From positions 1-50,338 of the forward strand of contig NZ_FPBF01000013.1 in the NCBI RefSeq assembly GCF_900116615.1: 50,338 bases of DNA, written 5' to 3'. A program made the translations under genes and the position numbers. This document shows, in pieces, positions 1 to 8,416 of the stretch; the first letter of the stretch is position 1; every line of letters starts with the position of its first letter. Below the pieces are notes generated by a model. The model was not told where the DNA came from. It saw only the letters and a program-made list of their open reading frames with translations, and ran no database searches. The DNA is from Algoriphagus locisalis (GTDB lineage Bacteria; Bacteroidota; Bacteroidia; Cytophagales; Cyclobacteriaceae).

Positions 1-1
1 C

Positions 2-313
2 AAACAGACTGGAAAGGGAACTACCGAGACCAGGTACTATATAACTTCCCTGAAAGCGGATGCAAAGCTGATCCATGATGCGGTAAGGAGTCACTGGGCG
101 GTGGAAAACAACCTCCATTGGAGTCTGGACGTGATCTTCAGAGAAGATGCCTCACTAAAGAAGAAAGACCACTCAGCACTCAACTTCAATATAATCGCCA
201 AAATGGCGCTTACACTGATCGATCAGGAGAAATCAACCAAAAATAGTAAGCCCTCCAAAAGACACCTGGCTGCACTGGATGACGGGTATAGAGCTAAAAT
301 CCTTAAAATCTAA
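2..313 (+). CDS. ISAs1-family transposase, C-terminal part (5' end outside window)
   Basis: The frame is open from the window edge to a TAA at 311-313, giving about 103 residues of a transposase whose N-terminal part lies outside. The translation contains YYITSLKAD, then RSHWAVENNLHWSLDVIFREDAS, which resembles the C-terminal region of ISAs1/H-repeat transposases, followed by N...AL.LI near the C-terminus. A GTG at 101 is only an internal codon; the reading frame continues upstream without interruption. The terminal inverted repeat follows within a few bases of the stop codon, as expected for this family. Whether the element is intact cannot be judged from here. Confidence 0.85.
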   Translation, partial: KQTGKGTTETRYYITSLKADAKLIHDAVRSHWAVENNLHWSLDVIFREDASLKKKDHSALNFNIIAKMALTLIDQEKSTKNSKPSKRHLAALDDGYRAKILKI

Positions 314-327
314 AAGCGATTTCCCTG
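314..327 (+). mobile_element. Right terminal inverted repeat of the ISAs1-type element
   Basis: Read on the minus strand the sequence is CAGGGAAATCGCTT, matching the CAGGG...ATCGC type of end known for ISAs1-family elements. It starts directly after the transposase stop codon. The left end and the target duplication partner lie outside the window, so the exact boundary is inferred. Confidence 0.65.
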
Positions 328-328
328 A

Positions 329-406
329 GTTTTGGTGAAAGTGGTAAATGAAGAAGAGGAATTGGATTATTATCCATTTGAGATCTGGGAGATTATAGAA
401 AAGTGA
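329..406 (+). pseudogene. Possible 3' remnant of a gene interrupted by the insertion sequence
   Basis: Immediately outside the IS end, a frame reads VLVKVVNEEEELDYYPFEIW and ends IIEK followed by TGA at 404-406. It has no plausible start of its own and is rich in acidic and aromatic residues like the end of a real protein. This suggests the IS landed inside a gene and only the last 25 codons remain. The remainder of the gap to 559 shows nothing recognisable. Confidence 0.3.
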
Positions 407-559
407 GCAATCTATATTTGCTAAAAGCGCAAAACTTTCAACAGACTGAGTAAGCTTTACACAGGTGTTTTAGGTGAAAACCCCTTTAAAATGGATTACC
501 AAGCTTGGGAATGGTACTTGTAAGAATAGTGACAGAACACTAAACCAACTAATTTTCTT

Positions 560-1150
560 ATGAGAACAAGTAATGTAAACCAACCCGCAGCAAAAACCTT
601 CAGTAGAAAAGCAAGGATTACTGGAGCTGTGCTGCTTTCTTCATTTTGCCTAGTCGGTATGACTTCATGTGAGGATGAGGATGATGATCCGATTTTGACT
701 ACCTACAATCAGCAAGATAGAAACTTTGCGATTGCAACTTCACAAAGCCTGAATGCTCAACTGGATTTCGGTCAGCTAGCGCTAGATAATGGAGAAGATG
801 ATTCTGTATTGGAATATGGAACTATGCTTGTATCCGAGACTACCGAAAGCAAAACTGAGCTGGAAGGTATTGTTAACGGAACTGATGTTGATATTTCTGA
901 CGAAGTTTCAGACGCGATGCAGGCAAAATACGATGAACTAGCTGCATTAAGCGGTGAGGATTTCGATATGGCTTTCATAGATTTCCAACTGGAAACCTTA
1001 GATAACGCGATGTCTATTTATGAGAATCAAAATGACAATGGGGAGAACAATACCTTGAAGGCATTTTCAGACAAAACGTTAGGTAAAGTGAAAGATCACA
1101 GAGAAGATGCCAGACTTGTCAAAATAGAATTAGAGGCTGAAGGTATCTAA
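560..1150 (+). CDS. DUF4142-family lipoprotein
   Basis: The 196-residue protein has a basic N-region, a hydrophobic stretch at about residues 20-35 and a cysteine at position 37 (GMTSC), consistent with a signal-peptidase II lipoprotein. The residues after the cysteine (EDEDDD) are strongly acidic, which in Bacteroidota can act as a surface-export signal; that placement is inference. The rest (about 50-195) is a helical ferritin-like domain of the DUF4142 type, with the typical motifs DRNFAI.A...N..L..G and a final KDHREDA. Members are envelope proteins of unknown function, often stress-linked. The gene is monocistronic: a strong terminator follows at 1225. The ATG at 560 gives the complete signal peptide. 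Confidence 0.8.
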   Translation: MRTSNVNQPAAKTFSRKARITGAVLLSSFCLVGMTSCEDEDDDPILTTYNQQDRNFAIATSQSLNAQLDFGQLALDNGEDDSVLEYGTMLVSETTESKTELEGIVNGTDVDISDEVSDAMQAKYDELAALSGEDFDMAFIDFQLETLDNAMSIYENQNDNGENNTLKAFSDKTLGKVKDHREDARLVKIELEAEGI

Positions 1151-1224
1151 TTTTAAAAATCTAGGAAGTCAGAATGTAGGAGCAGCTGATTAACCCAGTT
1201 GCGACTGCGTGATGATTTCTTTGG

Positions 1225-1257
1225 AGCCGGTTTTCCGAAAGGGAACCGGCTTTTTTT
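1225..1257 (+). terminator. Rho-independent terminator after the DUF4142 gene
   Basis: AGCCGGTT and AACCGGCT form the stem around TTCCGAAAGGG, followed by a run of seven T residues. It lies 75 bases after the stop codon on the same strand. Confidence 0.9.
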
Positions 1258-1264
1258 GGTTTTT

Positions 1265-1300
1265 AACCACAAAGTCCACAGAGGATGACGCAGAGGCCGT
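1265..1300. repeat. Dispersed intergenic repeat, related to the one near 8359-8416
   Basis: The stretch starting AACCACAAAGTCCACAGAGG resembles, with purine transitions and a small indel, the minus-strand reading AACCGCAAAGTTCGCGGAG-type sequence at about 8378-8416 (there the first bases are ATCC). Both copies are intergenic. The two copies in this window suggest a dispersed, non-coding repeat family. Confidence 0.45.
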
Positions 1301-1336
1301 AGTGCTATAGTTGTCTTGCTTCTCCAGAAGCAGGAT

Positions 1337-2851
1337 TTATTTTAGGAATAAATCTGCAGCCACTTCCTGAGCTTCTTCGAAATTCTGATATCCGCAAATC
1401 ACCGCTTCAAAATCAGACATATCTCCCAGATGTTTTAGTGCCAAAGGATTTCCAAAATGAACCAGAATGCAGGGTTTTAACTGCGCTAGGTTTTTGATTT
1501 CAGCCAAAGCAGCCTCATCCATACCGAATTGATTTAGCGGTTTGTGGGAGGGGACAAATAGGGAAATAATCACTTTTTCGGCGTCATCGGTTGAGACTTC
1601 ACTTAAATCTGACCCGTACTTTTCATTAAGTTTTTTTGAGAAAGTTGTCTTTGAATTTCCATAGAAGCACTGTTGTGAAAGTTTGTCATCAGCTGCAAGT
1701 CTCTTCAATTCTGCAGAATCTATTCTACCTGAAACTACTGATACGTATTCATTTGCAAGTTTGGTTTGCAGCTCAGCATGACTTTCCCAATCAAATGTTG
1801 GCACTTCCAATTCTTTGAAATCAAATACGCCTAGTTTCTCCTTAAGCTTCCAAAGCTTCTCGAAAACAGCATCAATTTCTTCTTCGGAAGCATGTTTTGC
1901 GATTTTTTCTATTCCTTCTTTTACATGATCAGAAAAACAGAGAATGTTATTTCCAGCGTGAAAGGCTTCCCATTCAAGTTGCCCCGGTTCTGGAAATAAA
2001 TTGGCAACAGCTTTCATATTCAGGGCATCTGAGATCACTATACCTTGAAAACCCATTTCGGTTTTCAGTAAATCTGTAATGATCTCACGAGAAATACTGG
2101 AGGCGATTTCCTTTCCCCCAGACAAGGCGGGAGCCGCTAAGTGACCCACCATGATCATTTCTACGCCTTTTTCGATCCCAAACTGAAAGGGGTAAAGCTC
2201 TTCTTTTTCCAGCTCTTGCTTTGTTTTCTGAATCACCGGCAATCCCAGGTGGGAATCTGTCTGCGTATCACCATGACCTGGGAAATGCTTTAGGCAAGCT
2301 CCAATTCCGGCCTGTTTCATTCCCTGATACATAGCGAGTGAAAGCTCAGCTACCTTTTGAGGATTTGTACCAAAAGAGCGGTAGCCAATTACGGGGTTAG
2401 TTGGATTGGTATTTACATCGGAACAAGGTGCAAGATTCAAATGAATTCCCGCTGCTTTCATGTCCAAACCCATTCTAAAACCACCTTCTTCTATCAGTTC
2501 TGTTGCATTTTGCTGAATCGCCCCTAGGGTAATGGCAAATGGATATTGAGGAGTGTTCTCGATTCGCATTGCCAGTCCATATTCTCCATCTATGCTGATC
2601 AGCAAAGGTGTTTTTGAAAGGGCTTGATAGCGGTTAATCAGTCCGATCATTTTCTCCAGTGTCCCGCTCATATCCAATACTTCTGCTCTTTTCTCGAAAT
2701 TCGCAGCAGCTGAATGCCGACTATGAAAAAATGTCAATCCGCCGATTTCCTGATCAAGAATCAGCTTTTCTATTGCTCGGTAGTTCTCCTCTGTGTCATG
2801 GATAAATGCAGCGGGGGAGAAGCATTGGGCGATTTTTTGTTTGGTGTTCAT
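1337..2851 (-). CDS. nagZ: Glycoside hydrolase family 3 beta-N-acetylhexosaminidase (NagZ-like)
   Basis: The 504-residue protein is a GH3 enzyme with the NagZ signature KHFPGHGDTQTDSH at residues 188-201. This carries the Asp/His pair that serves as acid/base in NagZ enzymes. The nucleophile motif VISDALNMK places the aspartate at residue 275. There is no signal peptide, so it should act in the cytoplasm, removing GlcNAc from imported GlcNAc-anhydroMurNAc muropeptides. Residues 330-504 form the extra C-terminal alpha/beta domain found in two-domain NagZ/GH3 proteins. It is the last gene of a minus-strand recycling cluster, 129 bases after the permease gene, so it may have its own promoter. 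Confidence 0.85.
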   Translation of the reverse strand: MNTKQKIAQCFSPAAFIHDTEENYRAIEKLILDQEIGGLTFFHSRHSAAANFEKRAEVLDMSGTLEKMIGLINRYQALSKTPLLISIDGEYGLAMRIENTPQYPFAITLGAIQQNATELIEEGGFRMGLDMKAAGIHLNLAPCSDVNTNPTNPVIGYRSFGTNPQKVAELSLAMYQGMKQAGIGACLKHFPGHGDTQTDSHLGLPVIQKTKQELEKEELYPFQFGIEKGVEMIMVGHLAAPALSGGKEIASSISREIITDLLKTEMGFQGIVISDALNMKAVANLFPEPGQLEWEAFHAGNNILCFSDHVKEGIEKIAKHASEEEIDAVFEKLWKLKEKLGVFDFKELEVPTFDWESHAELQTKLANEYVSVVSGRIDSAELKRLAADDKLSQQCFYGNSKTTFSKKLNEKYGSDLSEVSTDDAEKVIISLFVPSHKPLNQFGMDEAALAEIKNLAQLKPCILVHFGNPLALKHLGDMSDFEAVICGYQNFEEAQEVAADLFLK

Positions 2852-2980
2852 GGTTTTACAATTAGCATAGACTTAATGAAACTTCATGATTCTGCATTCG
2901 ACGTTCATCATTCGAAATTAAAATAATGAATGAAAAATGATGAATTTTGAATAATGAAGTATGATCGAGTACTTCCGAGA

Positions 2981-4246
2981 TCACTCAATTTTTTTCCCAA
3001 ACTCCCTCGGATATTTCACACTTGCAGCGATTGCCAAGGCTGGAATCATAGCAATCCCCACCCAGATAAAGAAGCCGGTGTAGCCCAGCCATTCTTGGAT
3101 GTAGCCGGAGAGCATTCCCGGGAACATCATTCCCAGGGCCATAAAGCCTGTGGCCAAAGCATAATGTGAGGTTTTGAAAAGACCCTCAGCCAGATAAATC
3201 AGGAAGATCATGTAGGCAGCAAAACCGAATCCGTAGCCAAACTGCTCAATGACAACGACAGTCCCGGCATAGACAATATTATCCGGTTGGAAGTGCGCTA
3301 AAGCGATATAAAGTAAATTCGGAAGGTTTAGAGAAAGTGCCATAGGAATCATCCACTTGCCCAATCCATCTCTGGAAATGGCGATTCCGCCGAGAATTCC
3401 ACCAAGGAGCAATGCGATAACGCCAATCGTTCCGTACATAAAACCAACTTCAGAAGTACTCAACCCTAAGCCACCGGTTCGTCTTTCTTCCAGCAGAAAA
3501 GGGGAGGCCATTTTCACCAGTTGCGACTCTCCAAGTCGATAAAGGAGTACAAATGCCAGCGAAATTCCGATATTTTTCTTGGTGAAAAAAGTGCTGAATA
3601 CCTTCCCAAAACTTGCTTCTCGTGCAGGTTTTTCAGGTGCTTCTTCCTCTATTTTTGGCGTAGCTAGGAAATTAATTGCTGTAAGTAAAAGCATCAGCCC
3701 TCCTACGATTATCATGGTATAGGACCAAGCTTTGGTATTGTCCCCAAGACTAGTTTCCAGATAGCCAGCAACCATCACGATCAGTCCATTCCCTGTGATC
3801 ATACCAACTCGATAAAATGTACCTCTCAATCCTACAAAGAAAGATTGTTGCTCGGGCTTTAGTGCGATCAAATACATGCCATCTGATGCGATATCATTTG
3901 TAGCTGACGCAAAAGCACCCATCCAGAAAAAAGCTAAAGTCAAGAAGAAAAAGTTATTGCCAGAAGTAGTCAAGCCAACTCCTAAAAAGAAGAATGAAAG
4001 CACAAGCTGCATAGATAAGAACCATCTTCGCTTGGTTCCAAGCAGATCTACAATAGGGCTCCAGATCGGTTTGATTACCCAAGGAAGGTAAAGCAAACTC
4101 GTATAGAGACCGATGTCAGAATTGGAAACTCCTAGCTGCTTGTACATAATGACAGATACCGCACTGATGATGATGTAGGGTAGTCCTTCGGTCAAGTATA
4201 GCGAAGGAATCCAGATCCATGGAGTTTTTTGGCTTGATTTGCTCAT
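2981..4246 (-). CDS. ampG: AmpG-like MFS permease for muropeptides
   Basis: The 421-residue polytopic membrane protein has about 12 hydrophobic segments. Its start, WIPSLYLTEGLPY with later YTSLLYLPWVIKPIWSP, is typical of the AmpG branch of the major facilitator superfamily. AmpG imports GlcNAc-anhydroMurNAc-peptides across the inner membrane using the proton gradient. The start codon overlaps the upstream acetyltransferase stop by four bases (ATGA), indicating translational coupling. A cytoplasmic NagZ downstream and a periplasmic amidase upstream support the muropeptide substrate. The substrate itself is inferred from family and context. Confidence 0.8.
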   Translation of the reverse strand: MSKSSQKTPWIWIPSLYLTEGLPYIIISAVSVIMYKQLGVSNSDIGLYTSLLYLPWVIKPIWSPIVDLLGTKRRWFLSMQLVLSFFFLGVGLTTSGNNFFFLTLAFFWMGAFASATNDIASDGMYLIALKPEQQSFFVGLRGTFYRVGMITGNGLIVMVAGYLETSLGDNTKAWSYTMIIVGGLMLLLTAINFLATPKIEEEAPEKPAREASFGKVFSTFFTKKNIGISLAFVLLYRLGESQLVKMASPFLLEERRTGGLGLSTSEVGFMYGTIGVIALLLGGILGGIAISRDGLGKWMIPMALSLNLPNLLYIALAHFQPDNIVYAGTVVVIEQFGYGFGFAAYMIFLIYLAEGLFKTSHYALATGFMALGMMFPGMLSGYIQEWLGYTGFFIWVGIAMIPALAIAASVKYPREFGKKIE

Positions 4247-4722
4247 GATTTTCGGATCAGATTTTTGTAGATACTGATTTCTGATTCCTCTATTATTTTT
4301 GCGTTAACTGTCTTTTCGTAAAATTCTGCTGGTCCCACTCCGCCAATGATAGCATAGGCATAGCCCATTTCCCTCATGGATTCCAGTGATTTTATCAGAA
4401 GGATTTTTCCGATTCCTTTTCCTCGCTCGGATTCTAAGGTACCTGTGGGGCCAAAGAAGTTTCTGGCCGTGCTTTCGTAGCAGGCAAAACCAAGGATTTC
4501 ATTTCCTCTTTGCGCCAGCCAGCATGAAATAGGCTGTCTGCTGAAAGCTACTTCCACTTCTGACTGCCAATATTCCCCGAAATGCGCCAAAACCCAATTG
4601 CTCACTAAATGTTTTTCTGGTGCAATAGCTCTCCTAAAGATCACTTTCTCCTTTTTCAAAATCCGCGCTTCTTCGAGAGAAACATCCGGCAAACCGATCA
4701 ATCGGACAAGCATGTCTTGCAT
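4243..4722 (-). CDS. GNAT-family N-acetyltransferase in the peptidoglycan-recycling cluster
   Basis: The protein has 159 residues. The acetyl-CoA binding motif is visible as ESERGKGIGKILLI (Q/RxxGxG/A type) at about residues 97-110, followed by a beta strand AIIGGVGP and the C-terminal FYEK typical of GNAT folds. The start lies 10 bases after the GHL10 stop codon, and the end overlaps the ampG-like gene by four bases, so it is firmly within the operon. Substrate is unknown; a cytoplasmic amino sugar or muropeptide is a reasonable guess from context. M4 is an alternative start. Confidence 0.75.
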   Translation of the reverse strand: MQDMLVRLIGLPDVSLEEARILKKEKVIFRRAIAPEKHLVSNWVLAHFGEYWQSEVEVAFSRQPISCWLAQRGNEILGFACYESTARNFFGPTGTLESERGKGIGKILLIKSLESMREMGYAYAIIGGVGPAEFYEKTVNAKIIEESEISIYKNLIRKS

Positions 4723-4732
4723 AGGTTCTGAT

Positions 4733-6367
4733 TTAAGGGATTTGGTAAACTTGAGTTTGTACTATTCTACCGTAATGGTCGATCCATCGAATGGCAAGAT
4801 ATTCAGTATTTAGACTTTTCACTTCCAAAGTTCTCGCTCTTAAGCCACCAACCCAAACCGGATGAATTTCTGAGTCTGCTAATTGACCCAGTTCATTGGC
4901 TCCCTGAATCAAGGCATAGCGAATCGCCGGATCCAGAGGATTGGCCATGCGGATAGTAGTCAATTCAGAATTGGCTTCCACACTAAACACAACTGGAGTA
5001 TCAATGATTGATGGGCTTTTAGGTTGAAAAGATGGAGGTAAAGTTGGCTCGTTATAGAGTTCACTTTTCAGTAATTGCGCAACATCCTGATTTTTGATTT
5101 TCATGGATTTGGCAGAGAAAAATGCGTTTCCCTGAATCGTCGGTAGCGTACGGGTGTAGGAGATCTGTGTGTTTATCTCCCGCGGATTGTCCCAGGCAAC
5201 ATCCGAATCATCGCGGATCTTGTAGGGGCCATTACCGATATAAATGTTGGTATTGTAGTGGTTTTTTGCCCACCAGTCATTCAGTATTCTATGTGAAGCA
5301 AGCTTGTGATCCATACTCCAATAGAGTTGCGGGATCATGTAGTCCACCCAGCCATTTTTCATCCAAAGCAAGACATCCGCATAGAGATCATCATAATTCG
5401 TCTGCCCCGCGCGCGTAGGGGAGCCTTTTGGATCCATGTTTTGATTTCTCCAAACTCCGAAAGGTGAAATCCCAAACTGCACCCAAGGCTTACTTTGCTT
5501 GATGGTTTGGTTTAGCGCCAAAATCAATTGATTGACATTGTCTCGCCTCCAGTCGTCCTGTGATTGACCTGGCTTTTTGTATTTGTCATAGGCGGCCTTA
5601 TCAGGAAAAGCCAACTTAGCCACTTTGTAAGGATAGAAATAGTCATCAAAGTGGATGGCATCAATGTCATAGTTATCTACAATTTCTTTGATCACCGCAA
5701 GTAGATGGTTCTTCACTTCTGGCAAACCTGGGTTATAGTAATACTTGGTGTCGTATTTCAGCATCCAGTCACGGTGCAGATTATAATCATGATCAGGACT
5801 AAGATCAGAAGTGTTGAGATTCATCGTTGCCCGATATGGATTTAGCCAAGCGTGAAATTCCAACCCTCTTGCATGAGCTTCCTGAATCATCCATGTCAAC
5901 GGGTTTTCGGAAGTGTTCGGAGCTTTTCCCTGCTTTCCGGTTAGATACTTTGACCATGGAGCCAAATTACTTGGGTAAAAAGCATCACCAGCAGTCCTGA
6001 CTTGGACGATTACGGCATTGAAATTCAGGTTTTTATAATAATCCAAGAGATTTATAAAATCTTGCTTTTGCTTGGAATAGGCATCATCTGGAGATATAGG
6101 CCAATCGATATTTGCCACCGTAGCAATCCAAACTCCTCGAAATTCCCGAGGCATTTCCTGCATTTGATAGGTCAAAGGCTGTAAAGCCACTGGGGCCATG
6201 GTTAGGGGCTTTTCAGGCAGATTAGCGCCGTTAGTAGGTGTGTTCGGTGAATTACCGATAGTGCCAGATGGTCTAGTTCCAGGCGATGCAGTTTTTTGAG
6301 TTTTACAGGCAGAGAGTATGAGGCTAAATGCCAAAATTAGAAATAGATGCCTAGAAAGGAATTTCAT
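4733..6367 (-). CDS. GHL10 (DUF187/YngK-like) family lipoprotein, putative glycan hydrolase
   Basis: The 544-residue protein starts with a lipoprotein signal, FSLILSAC, with the acylated cysteine at residue 21. The catalytic-type domain (about 75-420) begins EFRGVWIATVANIDWP and contains DAIHFDDYFYPY, the hallmark acidic cluster of the glycosyl hydrolase-like 10 family. The last 100 residues form a beta-rich Ig/Fn3-like module. The protein should sit in the periplasm or on the outer membrane. Relatives are annotated as peptidoglycan or glycan hydrolases; placement between an amidase and AmpG suggests a role in freeing wall fragments, but the bond cleaved is not known from sequence. Confidence 0.8.
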   Translation of the reverse strand: MKFLSRHLFLILAFSLILSACKTQKTASPGTRPSGTIGNSPNTPTNGANLPEKPLTMAPVALQPLTYQMQEMPREFRGVWIATVANIDWPISPDDAYSKQKQDFINLLDYYKNLNFNAVIVQVRTAGDAFYPSNLAPWSKYLTGKQGKAPNTSENPLTWMIQEAHARGLEFHAWLNPYRATMNLNTSDLSPDHDYNLHRDWMLKYDTKYYYNPGLPEVKNHLLAVIKEIVDNYDIDAIHFDDYFYPYKVAKLAFPDKAAYDKYKKPGQSQDDWRRDNVNQLILALNQTIKQSKPWVQFGISPFGVWRNQNMDPKGSPTRAGQTNYDDLYADVLLWMKNGWVDYMIPQLYWSMDHKLASHRILNDWWAKNHYNTNIYIGNGPYKIRDDSDVAWDNPREINTQISYTRTLPTIQGNAFFSAKSMKIKNQDVAQLLKSELYNEPTLPPSFQPKSPSIIDTPVVFSVEANSELTTIRMANPLDPAIRYALIQGANELGQLADSEIHPVWVGGLRARTLEVKSLNTEYLAIRWIDHYGRIVQTQVYQIP

Positions 6368-6377
6368 AAATGGGTAA

Positions 6378-7061
6378 TCAGAGCGTTGGTACAGGTTTCA
6401 AATTTAAGTCTTCCAGATTTTTTCGGAGTTTCTTCATAAATGCATCTCCGGGATCGGTTTTGACGGTGCGGTAATCAGGATCAGCTTCTTTCCACAGGTC
6501 TGTGGTCTGGAAGTTTTGGTATTCATGATGGCCAATTACATAGTCGATTTCATATTTTCTTTCCAGATATCTGATAAGTTCTTCGTTGGCTTTCAGCTGC
6601 TTCTTGGTCAGAGGCATGTCATCGCTACCTATATTTTCGATGCCGATAGCCAAGTAATTCAACCCGATGGTATGTCTGGCAAACGTAGTGTCCGGCAATA
6701 GTCTAAAAATCGTGCCGTCCCGATCGATCAGAAACTGGCTGGAGACATTTAAGTTACTCGCTCCGGTCAGATCCGCTCTGCCGGCTATGGTTGCTGGGTT
6801 GAATACATCAAAAGTCACCTCTATATTGGCGATTGCAGTCCAGTGAATTACCACCATTTTGGGGTCAATTGAAGCAGTTTCCTGTTCCAATCCATGACGA
6901 TCCTTGAGGTATTGTAGGGAGAGGTTTTCCCGCTCCTGATTCCAAGTAATCGGTTTTTCTATGATTCTGAAGGTGGATTCAGGGCTACAGGAAAATTGGC
7001 AAAAAGATAAAAATGTGAGTCCTACTAGGTAAAGAGAGCTTTTCAATAGTCTGAACTTCAT
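6378..7061 (-). CDS. N-acetylmuramoyl-L-alanine amidase (Amidase_2), lipoprotein
   Basis: The 227-residue protein has a signal peptide ending in CQFSC, with a possible lipidated cysteine at residue 25. The Amidase_2 zinc site is visible: H73 in VIHWTA, H178/H179 in VIGHHE and D203 in KTDPGDAF; GIENIG near E142 is the conserved core strand. It resembles AmiD, a lipoprotein that cuts the MurNAc-L-Ala bond. It is the first gene of the operon; the next gene starts 10 bases after its stop. A DeoR regulator is transcribed in the opposite direction from the shared 186-base upstream region. Confidence 0.85.
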   Translation of the reverse strand: MKFRLLKSSLYLVGLTFLSFCQFSCSPESTFRIIEKPITWNQERENLSLQYLKDRHGLEQETASIDPKMVVIHWTAIANIEVTFDVFNPATIAGRADLTGASNLNVSSQFLIDRDGTIFRLLPDTTFARHTIGLNYLAIGIENIGSDDMPLTKKQLKANEELIRYLERKYEIDYVIGHHEYQNFQTTDLWKEADPDYRTVKTDPGDAFMKKLRKNLEDLNLKPVPTL

Positions 7062-7247
7062 GGGCTTCGGCGAATTTGAAATGCAGGTGCGATAGCTTCA
7101 AATTTGATTTTCATAGCTAAACTACCCAGAATATTGCAGGATAGGCAATGTTAGGAAGCTATTTTTTGCCAGAATTTTCAAACTCTTAAAAACTTTGCAA
7201 GTTTTTGCTGTTTTCGTTAGTTTCCCAAACTCAACCACTTTTACCCC

Positions 7248-7997
7248 ATGCTAAAAGAAGAAAGACAGAAGTATATCTTAGATCAGGTTCATCTGCATCA
7301 CCGGGTTTTATTGAATGATTTATCAGATTCTTTAAACGTCTCAATTGACACGGTAAGACGTGATGTGAAGGAGTTGGATAAGGAAAAAAAGCTCAAGAAA
7401 GTGCATGGCGGGGCAACTTCTTTTGGCTTCATGACTTTCACGAAGGACGATGGAAATATCTACCTGAAGTCAAAGAAGATATCCATCGCTGAGAAAACCG
7501 TCTCCTTGCTTTCAGACGGGCAGGTGATTTTGATGAGTGGAGGAACCACCAATATGGAAGTTGCGAAGCTGATCCCGAAGAAGTTGGTACTGACGGTTTT
7601 TACTCCAAGCCTTCATGTGGCGATGGCTTTGCTGGAGCATGAGAATGTGGAAGTGATTTTCTTGGGAGGGAAATTGCTTCACGATGCGAAATTCGCAGTG
7701 GGAGGCACGGTAGTCAATGCCTTGTCGCAGTTAAGAGTAGATCTGTGTATTCTTGGAACAGGCTATTTGGATGCTGAGTTTGGGTTGACGGAGTTTGATT
7801 GGGAAGTGATTCAAGTGAAGCAGGCAATGATCAGAGCAGCGAAAAAGACGGTCATTCTGACTGTTTCTGATAAGCTTCATTCTGTGCAGAAATACAAGAC
7901 TTGCGATATGACAGCTGTTCATACGTTAGTTACAGAACTTGATCCATCAGATCCCTTGCTGGATTCTTTTAGACCATTTGAATTGATGTTGGTTTGA
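7248..7997 (+). CDS. DeoR-family transcriptional regulator
   Basis: The 249-residue protein has an N-terminal winged helix (about 3-57) with the DeoR signature LNVSIDTVRRDVKELDKEKK, then KVHGGA. The C-terminal domain (75-235) is the DeoR sugar-phosphate sensor type, with MSGGTTN and LGTGYLD motifs that line the ligand pocket in the family. It is divergent from the amidase-GHL10-GNAT-AmpG operon and is therefore a good candidate for its regulator, with an amino-sugar phosphate as effector; this is inference. Confidence 0.85.
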   Translation: MLKEERQKYILDQVHLHHRVLLNDLSDSLNVSIDTVRRDVKELDKEKKLKKVHGGATSFGFMTFTKDDGNIYLKSKKISIAEKTVSLLSDGQVILMSGGTTNMEVAKLIPKKLVLTVFTPSLHVAMALLEHENVEVIFLGGKLLHDAKFAVGGTVVNALSQLRVDLCILGTGYLDAEFGLTEFDWEVIQVKQAMIRAAKKTVILTVSDKLHSVQKYKTCDMTAVHTLVTELDPSDPLLDSFRPFELMLV

Positions 7998-8056
7998 TGG
8001 TTTACAACTTAGCAATCTCTAGCATGTATTGGCATTGGAGATTCGAGGCGAAAAAA

Positions 8057-8122
8057 CTATGGAATCTATGATTCTATGCGGTGCAGAAAGATATAACCGC
8101 ATATACACATAGAGAAACATAG
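8057..8122. repeat. 66-bp palindromic intergenic element, copy A
   Basis: The left arm CTATGGAATCTATGATTC.. and the reverse complement of the right arm, CTATGTTTCTCTATG.., pair as an imperfect hairpin of about 26 bp per arm around a short spacer. Each arm contains several CTATG words. The element has the same length as copy B, which lies 179 bases further on. Confidence 0.75.
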
Positions 8123-8235
8123 AAAATTAATCATTGCACTTCCCTTTTCTCACTGATTTGGCTTCGATTGCTTTGTTGATTTATGGTGAAAAATGGGTAG
8201 TCTGAAGGCTGCAATTGTGTATTGTTTTGGATATG

Positions 8236-8301
8236 CTATGGAAACTATGATTCTATGTGGTGAAAAAAGATCTAACCACATAGGCACATAGAGAAACAGA
8301 G
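8236..8301. repeat. 66-bp palindromic intergenic element, copy B
   Basis: It aligns to copy A over all 66 positions without gaps, with a modest number of substitutions. Several changes preserve pairing: the inner arm bases are GTGGT/ACCAC here and GCGGT/ACCGC in copy A, i.e. compensatory changes on both arms. Confidence 0.75.
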
Positions 8302-8358
8302 TTCTTTATATCTATAATTCATAATTTGATTTCGCCCTTTCAACCCAATTCATTTCAA

Positions 8359-8416
8359 GGCGACAGAGATAAGATTTGCGACCTCCGTGAAATCTCCGCG
8401 AACTTTGCGGATAAAA
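8359..8416 (-). repeat. Second intergenic repeat family, minus orientation
   Basis: Read on the minus strand this is a CGCAAAGTTCGCGGAGA-type sequence continuing into CACGGAGGTCGC. It resembles the stretch at 1265-1300. Confidence 0.45.
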
